Positions 1 through 5,737 of a stretch of DNA of 6,765 nt are shown in pieces. The number at the start of each line of letters is the position of its first letter. Position 1 is the first letter of the stretch. The translations under genes were made by a program, and so were the position numbers. This DNA comes from Erysipelotrichaceae bacterium (GTDB taxonomy: Bacteria; Bacillota_I; Bacilli_A; Erysipelotrichales; Erysipelotrichaceae), in NCBI GenBank assembly GCA_017418585.1, contig JAFONG010000261.1, positions 1 to 6,765 of the forward strand, in the 5' to 3' direction. Under the pieces are notes generated by a model. That model was not told the origin of the DNA, made no database searches, and saw only the letters and a list, made by a program, of their open reading frames with translations.

Positions 1-641
1 GGCCTGAAGTCGAGACGGATCTGTATAATTTTACCCGTGCCAACACGCCGGAAGGACATCCTGCCAGAGACATGCAGGATACTTTCTATGTCGATCCGAC
101 CCATCTGTTAAGATCACAGACGACTGCGATACAGATGCGTGTTCTCGAACAGGAGGCAGATAATCTGCCGATAAAAGTCATCTGCCCGGGTAAGGTCTAT
201 CGTAGAGACGATGACGATGCGACACATTCTCATCAGTTCATGCAGTGTGAAGGACTGGTAATTGGAGAAAATATCACAGTTGCCGATCTAAAAGGTACAC
301 TTGAACTGATGATTAGAGAACTCTTCTCAAAAGACGCTAAAATCCGTTTCAGACCTTCCTACTTCCCGTTTACGGAACCTTCGTTTGAAGTAGACATGAC
401 CTGTCATATCTGCGGAGGTAAAGGATGTCCAACATGTAAAGGAACAGGATGGATCGAGATTCTCGGATCAGGAATGGTTCATCCGAACGTTCTGGAAATG
501 GCAGGAATCGATTCAAAGAAATATACCGGTTTCGCTTTCGGTGCAGGTATTGAAAGAATCGCTATGCTGAAATACGGTATTACGGATATCAGAGATCTGT
601 ATACCAACGATATTAGATTCCTTGAAGGATTCAAGAGATAG
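1..641 (+). CDS. pheS: Phenylalanyl-tRNA synthetase alpha subunit, 3' part (5' end outside window)
   Basis: This is the catalytic subunit of the cytoplasmic alpha2-beta2 enzyme that charges tRNA-Phe with phenylalanine. The reading frame is open from base 3 (PEVETDLYNF...) and stops at TAG 639-641, giving 212 residues; the family is about 340, so the N-terminal coiled-coil that contacts tRNA lies upstream of the window. Class II synthetase signatures are visible: HPARDMQDTFY near 57-89, motif 2 KVYRRDDDDATHSHQF, which binds ATP, and motif 3 GFAFGAGIERIAMLKYG near the end. A four-cysteine knuckle (C-x2-C-x4-C-x2-C, nt 402-437) precedes GTGWIEILGSGMVHPNVL, as in other Firmicute PheS proteins. 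The internal ATG at 72 is not the start, because conserved sequence continues upstream of it. The stop codon overlaps the pheT ribosome binding site, so the two genes are almost certainly co-transcribed. Any T-box leader would be outside the window. Confidence 0.97.
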   Translation, partial: PEVETDLYNFTRANTPEGHPARDMQDTFYVDPTHLLRSQTTAIQMRVLEQEADNLPIKVICPGKVYRRDDDDATHSHQFMQCEGLVIGENITVADLKGTLELMIRELFSKDAKIRFRPSYFPFTEPSFEVDMTCHICGGKGCPTCKGTGWIEILGSGMVHPNVLEMAGIDSKKYTGFAFGAGIERIAMLKYGITDIRDLYTNDIRFLEGFKR

Positions 642-649
642 GAGGTCTT

Positions 650-3046
650 ATGAAACTAAGTTTAAAATGGCTCAGCTCATTCATGGATATCAGCGATCTT
701 TCAGTTGAACAAATCGTTGATCAGATGGTTAAATGCGGTTTTGAAGTTGAAGAGATCATCAGACTTTCTCAGGGAAACAATTTGATTGCTGGTAAAGTCA
801 TCGAATGCCGTAATCATCCTGATTCCGATCATCTGCATGTTACGAAAGTGGATATAGGTTCTGAAATACTGGATATCGTCTGCGGTGCTCCTAACTGCAG
901 AGAAGGACTTAAGGTCATTGTTGCCCAGGTTGGCGCAAAGCTGCCGGGAGGAGAAATCAAGGCCAGTACGATCAGAGGCGCTGAATCCAACGGTATGCTG
1001 TGTTCCTTGAAGGAACTTGGCGTCGATGAGGATCTGCTGCCGGCTGATTCTTGCAGTCATAACGGAATCGAAGAACTGGATGACAGATTTGAAATCGGTG
1101 ATACCGACATTCTTGAAAAACTGGGTTATGACGATACGATCCTGGATGTTTCCGTATACGCCAACAGGCCGGACTGTCTTTCGATGTTTGCGATGGCAAA
1201 AGAAATGGGTGCTATCCTTGACCGCAAAGCCATTCTGCCCGAATATGAAGGAAAGTCAGAAATCGGTGAGAAATCATCATTTAAACTGACATCCCAATCG
1301 GCAAACTGTCCGCATTTTCTTGCCAAGGTAGTAAACCACGTCAAGATCAAAGAATCGCCGGAATGGATGAAGCAGCATCTTCGCGCCAATGGCGTTAAAT
1401 GCATCAATAACCTGGTTGACATTTCCAACTACGTCATGCTGGAAACGGGCCAGCCGCTGCATTTCTATGATCTTAGAAGCAATCCGGCAATGGAGATTAC
1501 TGTCAGAGACGACTATTCCGGGCCATATGTAGCACTTGACGGAATTGAATATCAGATAGAAAAAGGCGATCTGATGATCACCTCCGAAGGCAAGCCGATC
1601 GGTATTGCCGGAATCATGGGCGGCGATAATACGAAGATCCTGGATGATACTTCATCTTTGATCATCGAAGCAGCCTTATTCGACCATGCGCAGATCAGAA
1701 GAACGGCAAACCGGCTGGGTCTTCAGACGGAGGCAGCCGCAAGATTTTCTAAGGGACTGGAACCTCTTTCACAGAACAAGGCGGTAGACAGAGCCGTCCA
1801 GCTTCTGATTGAACTGGCTGAAGCGAAAGACTTCGAAGAAACGGTTGAATACGGAAGACCGGATTATGAACCATATCAGATCAAAGAAACGCTCAAACAT
1901 CTGAATGCCCTTATAGGCAAGAATTATACAATGGCCGAAGCTACTGATGTTTTAAGAAGACTTGATTTCACTTATACCAGCGATCAGGATGCTTTCTATG
2001 TCGATATTCCATCCTACCGTTCGACCGACTTAAGAATTCCGGAAGACATCGATGAAGAAATCGTCAGACTGACGGATTTTGATGACCTTGTTTCCACTCT
2101 TCCTATGATGCCTCAGACTGTAGGAAGACTTAGCAATATGCAGAAAATGCGCAGAATCATCAGAGAAACGCTGACGAATCACGGCATGTTCGACACGGTA
2201 AACTATACACTTGTATCCGACAGATACATCAAGGAAGCCGTACTTCCGAAAGGTGAAGCGGTTGAACTTGTTTCTCCATTATCCGATGCCAGAAGATATG
2301 TCAGGACATCCCTGATGAATTCGCTGCTGGAAGCTCTGTCTTACAATCTGGCTCACTACAATGATAATGTATCTCTGTTTGAGATCTCAAAAGTCTATGC
2401 CAAAGATATCGAAGAAGAAAGACTGGGCATCATCATGCAGGGGAATCTGATCGACAACAAGATTAAGCACATCAGCGTCTCATCCGATTTCTACGTCATG
2501 AAAGGCATTCTGCTTCAGATTCTTTCAAAACTAGGCTTTGAAATGGGTAGGATCACTATAAAAGAAAACGATCTGGATACGATACATTTCCATCCTTATC
2601 AGTCTGCAGTCTTATACATGGGCGATGAAATCCTGTGCATTTTCGGTAAACTTCATCCGAATTATCTGAAAACATTTAAACTGAATGACGTCTGCTATGC
2701 CGAAATGATTCTAAGCGTTCTTGATCAGGCAAAGCCTGCCAAAGTCAAGGCTCCTGTATTAAGCAGATATCCTTCCGTTTCCAGAGATATTTCTCTGCTT
2801 CTAAACGAAGACATCAAGGCTGCCGATCTGCTTGCGGAAATCAAGAAAGCAGGTGGCAGGCTTGTCAAGAAAGCTGAAGTATTCGATGTATATCAGGGTG
2901 AACATATTGAAAATGGATACAAGTCAGTTTCTCTGAATATCGTTTATGAAGATAAAGAAAAGACATTGAAAACGGAAGAAGTAAATGAGATACATGAACG
3001 GATTCTGAATGATCTTCTGAGCCATTTTAACGCCGTTCAGCGCTGA
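650..3046 (+). CDS. pheT: Phenylalanyl-tRNA synthetase beta subunit
   Basis: This is the 798-residue beta subunit, the usual bacterial length, which partners PheS and edits mischarged Tyr-tRNA-Phe. Domains in order: a tRNA-binding OB fold at about 40-150 (HPDSDHLHV 56-64, GAPNCREG 79-86); the B3/B4 editing region at about 165-375 (ANRPDC 171-176, GQPLHFYDL 267-275, GIAGIMGG 318-325, and the RRTANRLGLQTEAAARF block at 350-366); a B5 domain at about 400-475 with PSYRSTDLR and a following acidic EDIDEEIVRL stretch; a catalytic-like core at about 490-690; and a C-terminal anticodon-binding FDX-ACB domain at about 704-798 (SRYPSVSRDIS 705-715). The ATG at 650 is chosen because a strong AGGAGG (640-645) sits 4 nt upstream and the N-terminus MKLSLKWL matches the family. 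The gap to pheS is 8 nt. No frameshift or missing domain is seen. Confidence 0.98.
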   Translation: MKLSLKWLSSFMDISDLSVEQIVDQMVKCGFEVEEIIRLSQGNNLIAGKVIECRNHPDSDHLHVTKVDIGSEILDIVCGAPNCREGLKVIVAQVGAKLPGGEIKASTIRGAESNGMLCSLKELGVDEDLLPADSCSHNGIEELDDRFEIGDTDILEKLGYDDTILDVSVYANRPDCLSMFAMAKEMGAILDRKAILPEYEGKSEIGEKSSFKLTSQSANCPHFLAKVVNHVKIKESPEWMKQHLRANGVKCINNLVDISNYVMLETGQPLHFYDLRSNPAMEITVRDDYSGPYVALDGIEYQIEKGDLMITSEGKPIGIAGIMGGDNTKILDDTSSLIIEAALFDHAQIRRTANRLGLQTEAAARFSKGLEPLSQNKAVDRAVQLLIELAEAKDFEETVEYGRPDYEPYQIKETLKHLNALIGKNYTMAEATDVLRRLDFTYTSDQDAFYVDIPSYRSTDLRIPEDIDEEIVRLTDFDDLVSTLPMMPQTVGRLSNMQKMRRIIRETLTNHGMFDTVNYTLVSDRYIKEAVLPKGEAVELVSPLSDARRYVRTSLMNSLLEALSYNLAHYNDNVSLFEISKVYAKDIEEERLGIIMQGNLIDNKIKHISVSSDFYVMKGILLQILSKLGFEMGRITIKENDLDTIHFHPYQSAVLYMGDEILCIFGKLHPNYLKTFKLNDVCYAEMILSVLDQAKPAKVKAPVLSRYPSVSRDISLLLNEDIKAADLLAEIKKAGGRLVKKAEVFDVYQGEHIENGYKSVSLNIVYEDKEKTLKTEEVNEIHERILNDLLSHFNAVQR

Positions 3047-3061
3047 TTTGAGGAAAAAACG

Positions 3062-3952
3062 ATGATTTATACTTGTACGACAAATCCTTCGCTAGACTAC
3101 TTTATTAGCGTTCCTTCCTTAGAAAAAGGAAAAAACAACCGGGTTGACACGGAGATGTTTGACGCGGGAGGCAAAGGTGTCAATGTTTCAATCGTTCTGA
3201 ACAACTTCCGCATTCCAACAGTATGCGTAGGTTTTCTTGGCGGTTTTACAAAGGACTACTATCTAAGCTTTATCAGCGCCTATCCGAATATTCAGCCTCT
3301 GTTCACATCGATCAAGGACAATACCAGGATTAACGTAAAGATCATTGAAGAGCAGCACGAAACCAGCATCAATGCCAAAGGTCCGCACATCAGCGATGAA
3401 GAATTCAATAAATTCAAGTCTAGGCTGAACAACATCTATTCTGATGATATCTTCGTTCTTTCCGGTAATATCGAAGAAGAGATCAAGGACAGAATGATAG
3501 ACCTCGTATACGAACTAAGTAAAGAGGACATCAGGATCGTTCTGGATACGGACCGTGATATCATTGAAAAATGTTTAGGAGCAGAACTGTTTGCGGTTAA
3601 GCTGAACGATACAAATCTGGGCGACAATGATCTAAAGGAATATGCAGGAACGCTGACGGATAAGAATGTACGTTATGTGCTTTACAGCGCTCCTCACAAG
3701 TCTTCCTATATCTTTACGAAAGACAAGTACTACAAATGTGGGAATCTGAAGGATTCTCTGGTAAATACGACGGGATCTTCCGATTCCATGGTCGCCGGTT
3801 TTCTTTACGGCATCATACGAGGAGCCGATTGCGCTGAATCGTTCCGGTATGCCAATGCCGCATCGCTGGCCACCTGCATGAGCAACGATCTGGGATCCAA
3901 GGAGAAAATCGAAGAAGTATTCGAAAAGATCGAGATCAAGGAGCATGAATGA
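3062..3952 (+). CDS. Divergent PfkB-family sugar kinase (1-phosphofructokinase/tagatose-6-P kinase-like)
   Basis: This 296-residue protein has the ribokinase/PfkB fold and the length of the FruK/LacC subfamily, which phosphorylates fructose-1-phosphate or tagatose-6-phosphate with ATP. Visible family marks are TTNPSLDY (6-13, substrate Asp12), AGGKGVNVS (35-43), SGN (134-136) and the C-terminal ATP/anion-hole motif NTTGSSDSMVAGF (235-247) with the expected catalytic base Asp241. Several usually conserved positions differ. The family GAGD is GSSD (238-241), KPNxxEL is KLNDTNL (180-186), and the SLGxxG nucleotide-site strand is replaced by LYSAPHKSS (207-215). The fold call is firm. The substrate, and whether the enzyme is fully active, cannot be settled from sequence. 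It begins 15 nt after pheT with GAGGA at 3050-3054 (7 nt spacing), and its stop overlaps the next start, so it belongs to the pheST transcript. No sugar transporter or sugar regulator is nearby. Confidence 0.85.
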   Translation: MIYTCTTNPSLDYFISVPSLEKGKNNRVDTEMFDAGGKGVNVSIVLNNFRIPTVCVGFLGGFTKDYYLSFISAYPNIQPLFTSIKDNTRINVKIIEEQHETSINAKGPHISDEEFNKFKSRLNNIYSDDIFVLSGNIEEEIKDRMIDLVYELSKEDIRIVLDTDRDIIEKCLGAELFAVKLNDTNLGDNDLKEYAGTLTDKNVRYVLYSAPHKSSYIFTKDKYYKCGNLKDSLVNTTGSSDSMVAGFLYGIIRGADCAESFRYANAASLATCMSNDLGSKEKIEEVFEKIEIKEHE

Positions 3953-4530
3953 AAAAGTTTATACTTATCCTAATGATGCTTCTGCTGATTTGTTCATGCA
4001 AAGAAGAGAAAAAAGAAAGCGAAATACCGGGATATACATTTGAAATAGAATCCGAACGCATCGACATGTCGGGGTATGAAGGCGTAACTTCGACGAAGCA
4101 TAATTTCCGTATCGTCAAGCTTTCGGAAGTATTCCGTACCATTGACGAAGGGTCTTCCGGCATCTTCTATCTTGGGAGGACAAACTGCGGATGCTGCCAG
4201 GAAATAACAAGAATCCTGAATGAAGCGGCAATGGAACTGAATGTAAATGTATACTATATCGATCCTTATGACGAAGACTATGATCTGGTTTCGGATGTCG
4301 AAATGCGCAAGAAAACCATGGAGTATCTTTACGATATCCTGGATCCTAACGAAGAAGGTGAAAAAGATCTGATGACGCCTCATGTTTTCACGGTAATCAA
4401 CGGACATTTCGGCGACTCCCAGGTCTGTTTCGATCACATGAAAGTCGACAACTCCAATAAAGAGAAGAAGGCATCAGCCCTGAAATCCCGTTACCTTGAA
4501 ATGCTGGAACCGTTTCAGAATCAGGAATGA
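3949..4530 (+). CDS. Thioredoxin-fold lipoprotein, bacteriocin-transport-accessory-like
   Basis: This 193-residue protein is predicted to be anchored to the outer face of the membrane. It has a type II signal peptide: MKK, a hydrophobic core (4-14), then the lipobox ICSC with lipidated Cys17 and a charged KEEKKESE linker. The mature part looks like a thioredoxin fold. A strand (GIFYLGR 71-77) leads into NCGCCQ, with a CxxC pair at Cys80/Cys83 and an extra Cys82 between. Later come the strand VNVYYID (99-105) and TPHVFTVINGHFG (143-155), where Pro144 sits at the usual cis-proline position. This arrangement resembles the small thioredoxin-like proteins annotated as bacteriocin transport accessory proteins; that name implies no proven role. 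Disulfide exchange outside the cell is inferred from the fold. The ATG is chosen from AAGGAG at 3938-3943 (5 nt spacing). It overlaps the upstream kinase by 4 nt (ATGA), suggesting translational coupling. It is the last gene of the string. Confidence 0.75.
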   Translation: MKKFILILMMLLLICSCKEEKKESEIPGYTFEIESERIDMSGYEGVTSTKHNFRIVKLSEVFRTIDEGSSGIFYLGRTNCGCCQEITRILNEAAMELNVNVYYIDPYDEDYDLVSDVEMRKKTMEYLYDILDPNEEGEKDLMTPHVFTVINGHFGDSQVCFDHMKVDNSNKEKKASALKSRYLEMLEPFQNQE

Positions 4531-4559
4531 TTATCATTTCCGGGGATGAAAGTCAAGAC

Positions 4560-4588
4560 TGGTAAATCTTGAATATTCCATTTATAAT
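4560..4588 (+). promoter_or_regulatory. Candidate sigma-A promoter of the structured RNA
   Basis: A perfect TATAAT lies at 4583-4588. The hexamer 17 bp upstream, TGGTAA at 4560-4565, matches TTGACA at only 3 of 6 positions, so the -35 is weak. A start about 7 nt past the -10 would fall at 4594-4596, at the first base of the closing stem of the RNA. This agreement in position is the main support. Confidence 0.55.
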
Positions 4589-4610
4589 GAAATTACCTAA
4601 TGGGAATATT
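4572..4610. repeat. Imperfect inverted repeat bracketing the -10 box
   Basis: AATATTCCATT (4572-4582) is the reverse complement of AATGGGAATATT (4599-4610) apart from one extra G. The arms match over 11 bp and the spacer (4583-4598) contains the TATAAT box and the predicted transcription start. The repeat could be an operator. In a read-through transcript it could instead form a hairpin that takes up the 5' strand of the RNA's closing stem. The match is seen directly; both functions are inference. Confidence 0.5.
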
Positions 4611-4742
4611 GAAATTCCTACATGATATTTACGGACTGTTGAACATTAGCTGCCCTTGTTGAAGACCTTAATCAGGGATCCTGAAAGCAGCTATAGACGG
4701 ACCACCTTTTGAGAAAAGGGAAATTTCTCACCCATTAGGCCC
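4594..4742 (+). ncRNA. ssrS: Candidate 6S-like regulatory RNA
   Basis: The region has no credible ORF but folds by eye into a long rod. P1 is a perfect 9-bp closing stem, CCTAATGGG (4596-4604) with CCCATTAGG (4731-4739). P2 is GAAATT (4611-4616) with AATTTC (4722-4727). A wide bubble follows, then apical stem TAGCTGC (4647-4653) with GCAGCTA (4687-4693), capped by a small TCAGG/CCTGA hairpin (4672-4684). The 3' strand of the bubble carries its own hairpin, CCTTTT-GAG-AAAAGG (4705-4719). A closing stem, a central bubble with a hairpin on its 3' strand, and an apical stem are the hallmarks of 6S RNA, which binds sigma-A RNA polymerase by imitating an open promoter. Against this call, about 150 nt is shorter than the common 180-200 nt, and I see no terminator directly after it. 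The alternative is a cis-acting leader of yneF. The structure is confident; the family name is tentative. Confidence 0.5.
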
Positions 4743-4745
4743 TGT

Positions 4746-4774
4746 TAGACAAATATCGGTTTTATGATTAAAAT
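4746..4774 (+). promoter_or_regulatory. Candidate sigma-A promoter of yneF
   Basis: TAGACA (4746-4751) and TAAAAT (4769-4774) each match the consensus at 5 of 6 positions and are separated by exactly 17 bp. The predicted start near 4781 leaves a leader of only about 16 nt, which still contains the AAGGAAGG ribosome binding site at 4783-4790. Confidence 0.6.
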
Positions 4775-4778
4775 TGAT
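4755..4778. repeat. AT-rich inverted repeat over the yneF -10 box
   Basis: The arms ATCGGTTTTA (4755-4764) and TAAAATTGAT (4769-4778) can pair over 10 positions, two of them G-U, around a TGAT loop. No T-run follows, so it is not a normal intrinsic terminator. It covers the -10 hexamer, so it may be an operator, a weak 3' structure of the upstream RNA, or chance in AT-rich sequence. Confidence 0.3.
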
Positions 4779-4796
4779 GTGTAAGGAAGGTGTGTT

Positions 4797-5009
4797 ATGA
4801 ATCCATTTGTTAGTTCAATTCTATATTTTGTCGGCGGAGGCATTATCGGTGCCGTCATTGCTTATTTCGTTACAAGAAAACAGTTTGAAAAACAGCTGAA
4901 AGAAAATCCGCCGATCAATGAGAAGATGATCCGCGCGATGTACGCTCAGATGGGAAGAAAACCGTCAGAAGCGCAGATCCGTGCAATCATGAAATCAATG
5001 GGACAGTAA
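4797..5009 (+). CDS. yneF: YneF family (UPF0154) small membrane protein
   Basis: This 70-residue protein has a single N-terminal membrane helix (about 4-25, glycine-rich GGGIIGA in the middle). A basic RKQFEKQLK stretch and the signature block of the UPF0154/YneF family follow: NPPINEKMIRAMY (37-49) and MGRKPSEAQIRAIM (52-65). The length and motif order are those of the family, which is widespread in Firmicutes and has no well-established function. The soluble tail is probably cytoplasmic by the positive-inside rule. The ATG is supported by AAGGAAGG at 4783-4790 with 6 nt spacing. The gene appears monocistronic: it has its own promoter just upstream, and a terminator hairpin whose stem begins inside the TAA stop. 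Read-through from the structured RNA upstream cannot be excluded. Confidence 0.93.
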   Translation: MNPFVSSILYFVGGGIIGAVIAYFVTRKQFEKQLKENPPINEKMIRAMYAQMGRKPSEAQIRAIMKSMGQ

Positions 5010-5037
5010 AAAAGCTAGAAATAGCTTTTTTCTTTTA
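5008..5037 (+). terminator. Intrinsic terminator of yneF
   Basis: A 10-bp stem, AAAAAAGCTA (5008-5017) with TAGCTTTTTT (5022-5031), closes on a GAAA tetraloop and continues into CTTTTA. The stem starts within the yneF stop codon. The A-tract before it makes the hairpin potentially active in both directions. Confidence 0.85.
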
Positions 5038-5040
5038 TTA

Positions 5041-5062
5041 AAAAACCTTCTAAATGAAGGTT
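5041..5062 (-). terminator. Intrinsic terminator of plsY
   Basis: Read on the minus strand, AACCTTC-ATTTA-GAAGGTT forms a 7-bp stem (5044-5062) followed by a T-run. It begins immediately after the plsY TAG. On the plus strand the same hairpin is followed by CTATTTTTT, so it can back up yneF termination. Confidence 0.85.
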
Positions 5063-5665
5063 CTATTTTTTGTTTGCTTTAGGTTCCGTTCCCTGTATGA
5101 TTCTTTGGATGTTGGAACGGTGCCGATAGATGACAAACAGTGCCAGAAGCAGGACCAGAAGTCCTGTTTTCCGGTTCACAAAGAATAAGATCAGCAAGCC
5201 TCCAGAAAGTACTCCAAGCATCGAGGAAAGGGATACATATCCGATGAAGTGTTTTACTGCAAAATATACACAGAGCGGTATGAAAAAAGTCAGCAAGAAT
5301 TCATGGTGAACGAAACAGGCAAGGCCAAGCAGGAAGCCATAGGAACAGGCGACTGCTTTTCCTCCCTTGAACTGCGCAAATATCGGGAAGCAATGTCCGA
5401 TGCATACCGCAAGACCGCAGAATACTTCGCAGTCATTCTTCAATATATGGCACAAAAGCATCATCAGAAAGCTCTTTAAACCGTCCAGGAAAATCACAAG
5501 ATAGCCTACGTTCTTCCCAAGAACTCTACCCGCATTGGTTCCGCCAAGATTTCCGGATCCGTATTCCCTGATATCGGTATTAAAAAACTCTTTCCCGATG
5601 ATTAAGCCCCAGGAAACGGAACCGACAAGATAACCTATAACGATCCAGAATAATTGTTTCAGCAT
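5063..5665 (-). CDS. plsY: Acyl-phosphate:glycerol-3-phosphate acyltransferase PlsY
   Basis: This 200-residue integral membrane enzyme transfers an acyl group from acyl-phosphate (made by PlsX) to glycerol-3-phosphate, giving lysophosphatidate, the first committed step of phospholipid synthesis. Hydrophobic segments consistent with several membrane helices fall at about 3-24, 52-72, 80-96, 110-140 and 145-170. Family motifs appear in order: GSVSWG (15-20), YGSGNLGGTNAGRVLG (35-50), Asp61 of the usual D-x-x-K, GHCFPIFAQFKGG (90-102), GYVSLSSM (142-149) and the cytoplasmic tail RHRSNIQRIIQG (171-182). The glycine-rich loop usually reads GGKGVA and here reads GGKAVA (101-106). The start ATG at 5665-5663 matches the family N-terminus, but its ribosome binding site is poor: CAAGG lies about 13 nt upstream. 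It converges on yneF and diverges from parE, so it is a single-gene unit. Confidence 0.95.
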   Translation of the reverse strand: MLKQLFWIVIGYLVGSVSWGLIIGKEFFNTDIREYGSGNLGGTNAGRVLGKNVGYLVIFLDGLKSFLMMLLCHILKNDCEVFCGLAVCIGHCFPIFAQFKGGKAVACSYGFLLGLACFVHHEFLLTFFIPLCVYFAVKHFIGYVSLSSMLGVLSGGLLILFFVNRKTGLLVLLLALFVIYRHRSNIQRIIQGTEPKANKK

Positions 5666-5695
5666 GTAAATATCAGTACCTTGATTTATATCAGG

Positions 5696-5724
5696 ATTAT
5701 AACACAGTATCCATCTTGTGATAT
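5696..5724 (-). promoter_or_regulatory. Candidate promoter of plsY
   Basis: On the minus strand a perfect TATAAT covers 5701-5696. With a 17-bp spacer the -35 is ATATCA (5724-5719), which matches TTGACA at only 3 of 6 positions. The predicted leader is about 24 nt. The elements overlap those of the parE promoter. Confidence 0.45.
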
Positions 5725-5727
5725 AAT
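5699..5727 (+). promoter_or_regulatory. Candidate extended -10 promoter of parE
   Basis: TGATATAAT at 5719-5727 is a perfect -10 with the extended TGn element. ATAACA at 5699-5704, 17 bp upstream, matches the -35 at 4 of 6. The expected start near 5734 lies only about 4 nt before the parE ATG. A second possible -10, TATAAC (5698-5703), would give a leader of about 28 nt. Confidence 0.55.
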
Positions 5728-5737
5728 TTTAAAGGTT

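Noticed and set aside
72..641. ATG at 72 as the pheS start, implying a truncated 189-residue gene
   Set aside because: The frame is open to the left edge and encodes conserved PheS sequence before this ATG. The gene is cut by the window, not truncated.
1017..1289. 90-codon plus-strand ORF inside pheT in another frame
   Set aside because: pheT is intact and conserved through this stretch; the ORF is a frame shadow with no ribosome binding site.
3994..4437. 147-codon minus-strand ORF opposite the lipoprotein gene
   Set aside because: The plus-strand gene has a signal peptide, CxxC site and coupled start; the antisense frame shows no domain and no promoter.
4534..4549. Inverted repeat TCATTTCC/GGGGATGA just after the lipoprotein gene
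   Set aside because: The arms abut with no loop, two pairs are G-U, and no T-run follows, so it does not qualify as an intrinsic terminator.
4531..4796. T-box leader or known riboswitch
   Set aside because: There is no T-box AGGGTGG-type motif, no terminator/antiterminator pair with a T-run, and the downstream gene is not metabolic or a synthetase. I recognise no riboswitch core.
5249..5479. 76-codon plus-strand ORF opposite plsY
   Set aside because: It lies entirely antisense to a well-supported plsY, and the translation shows no recognisable domain. It has no convincing ribosome binding site.
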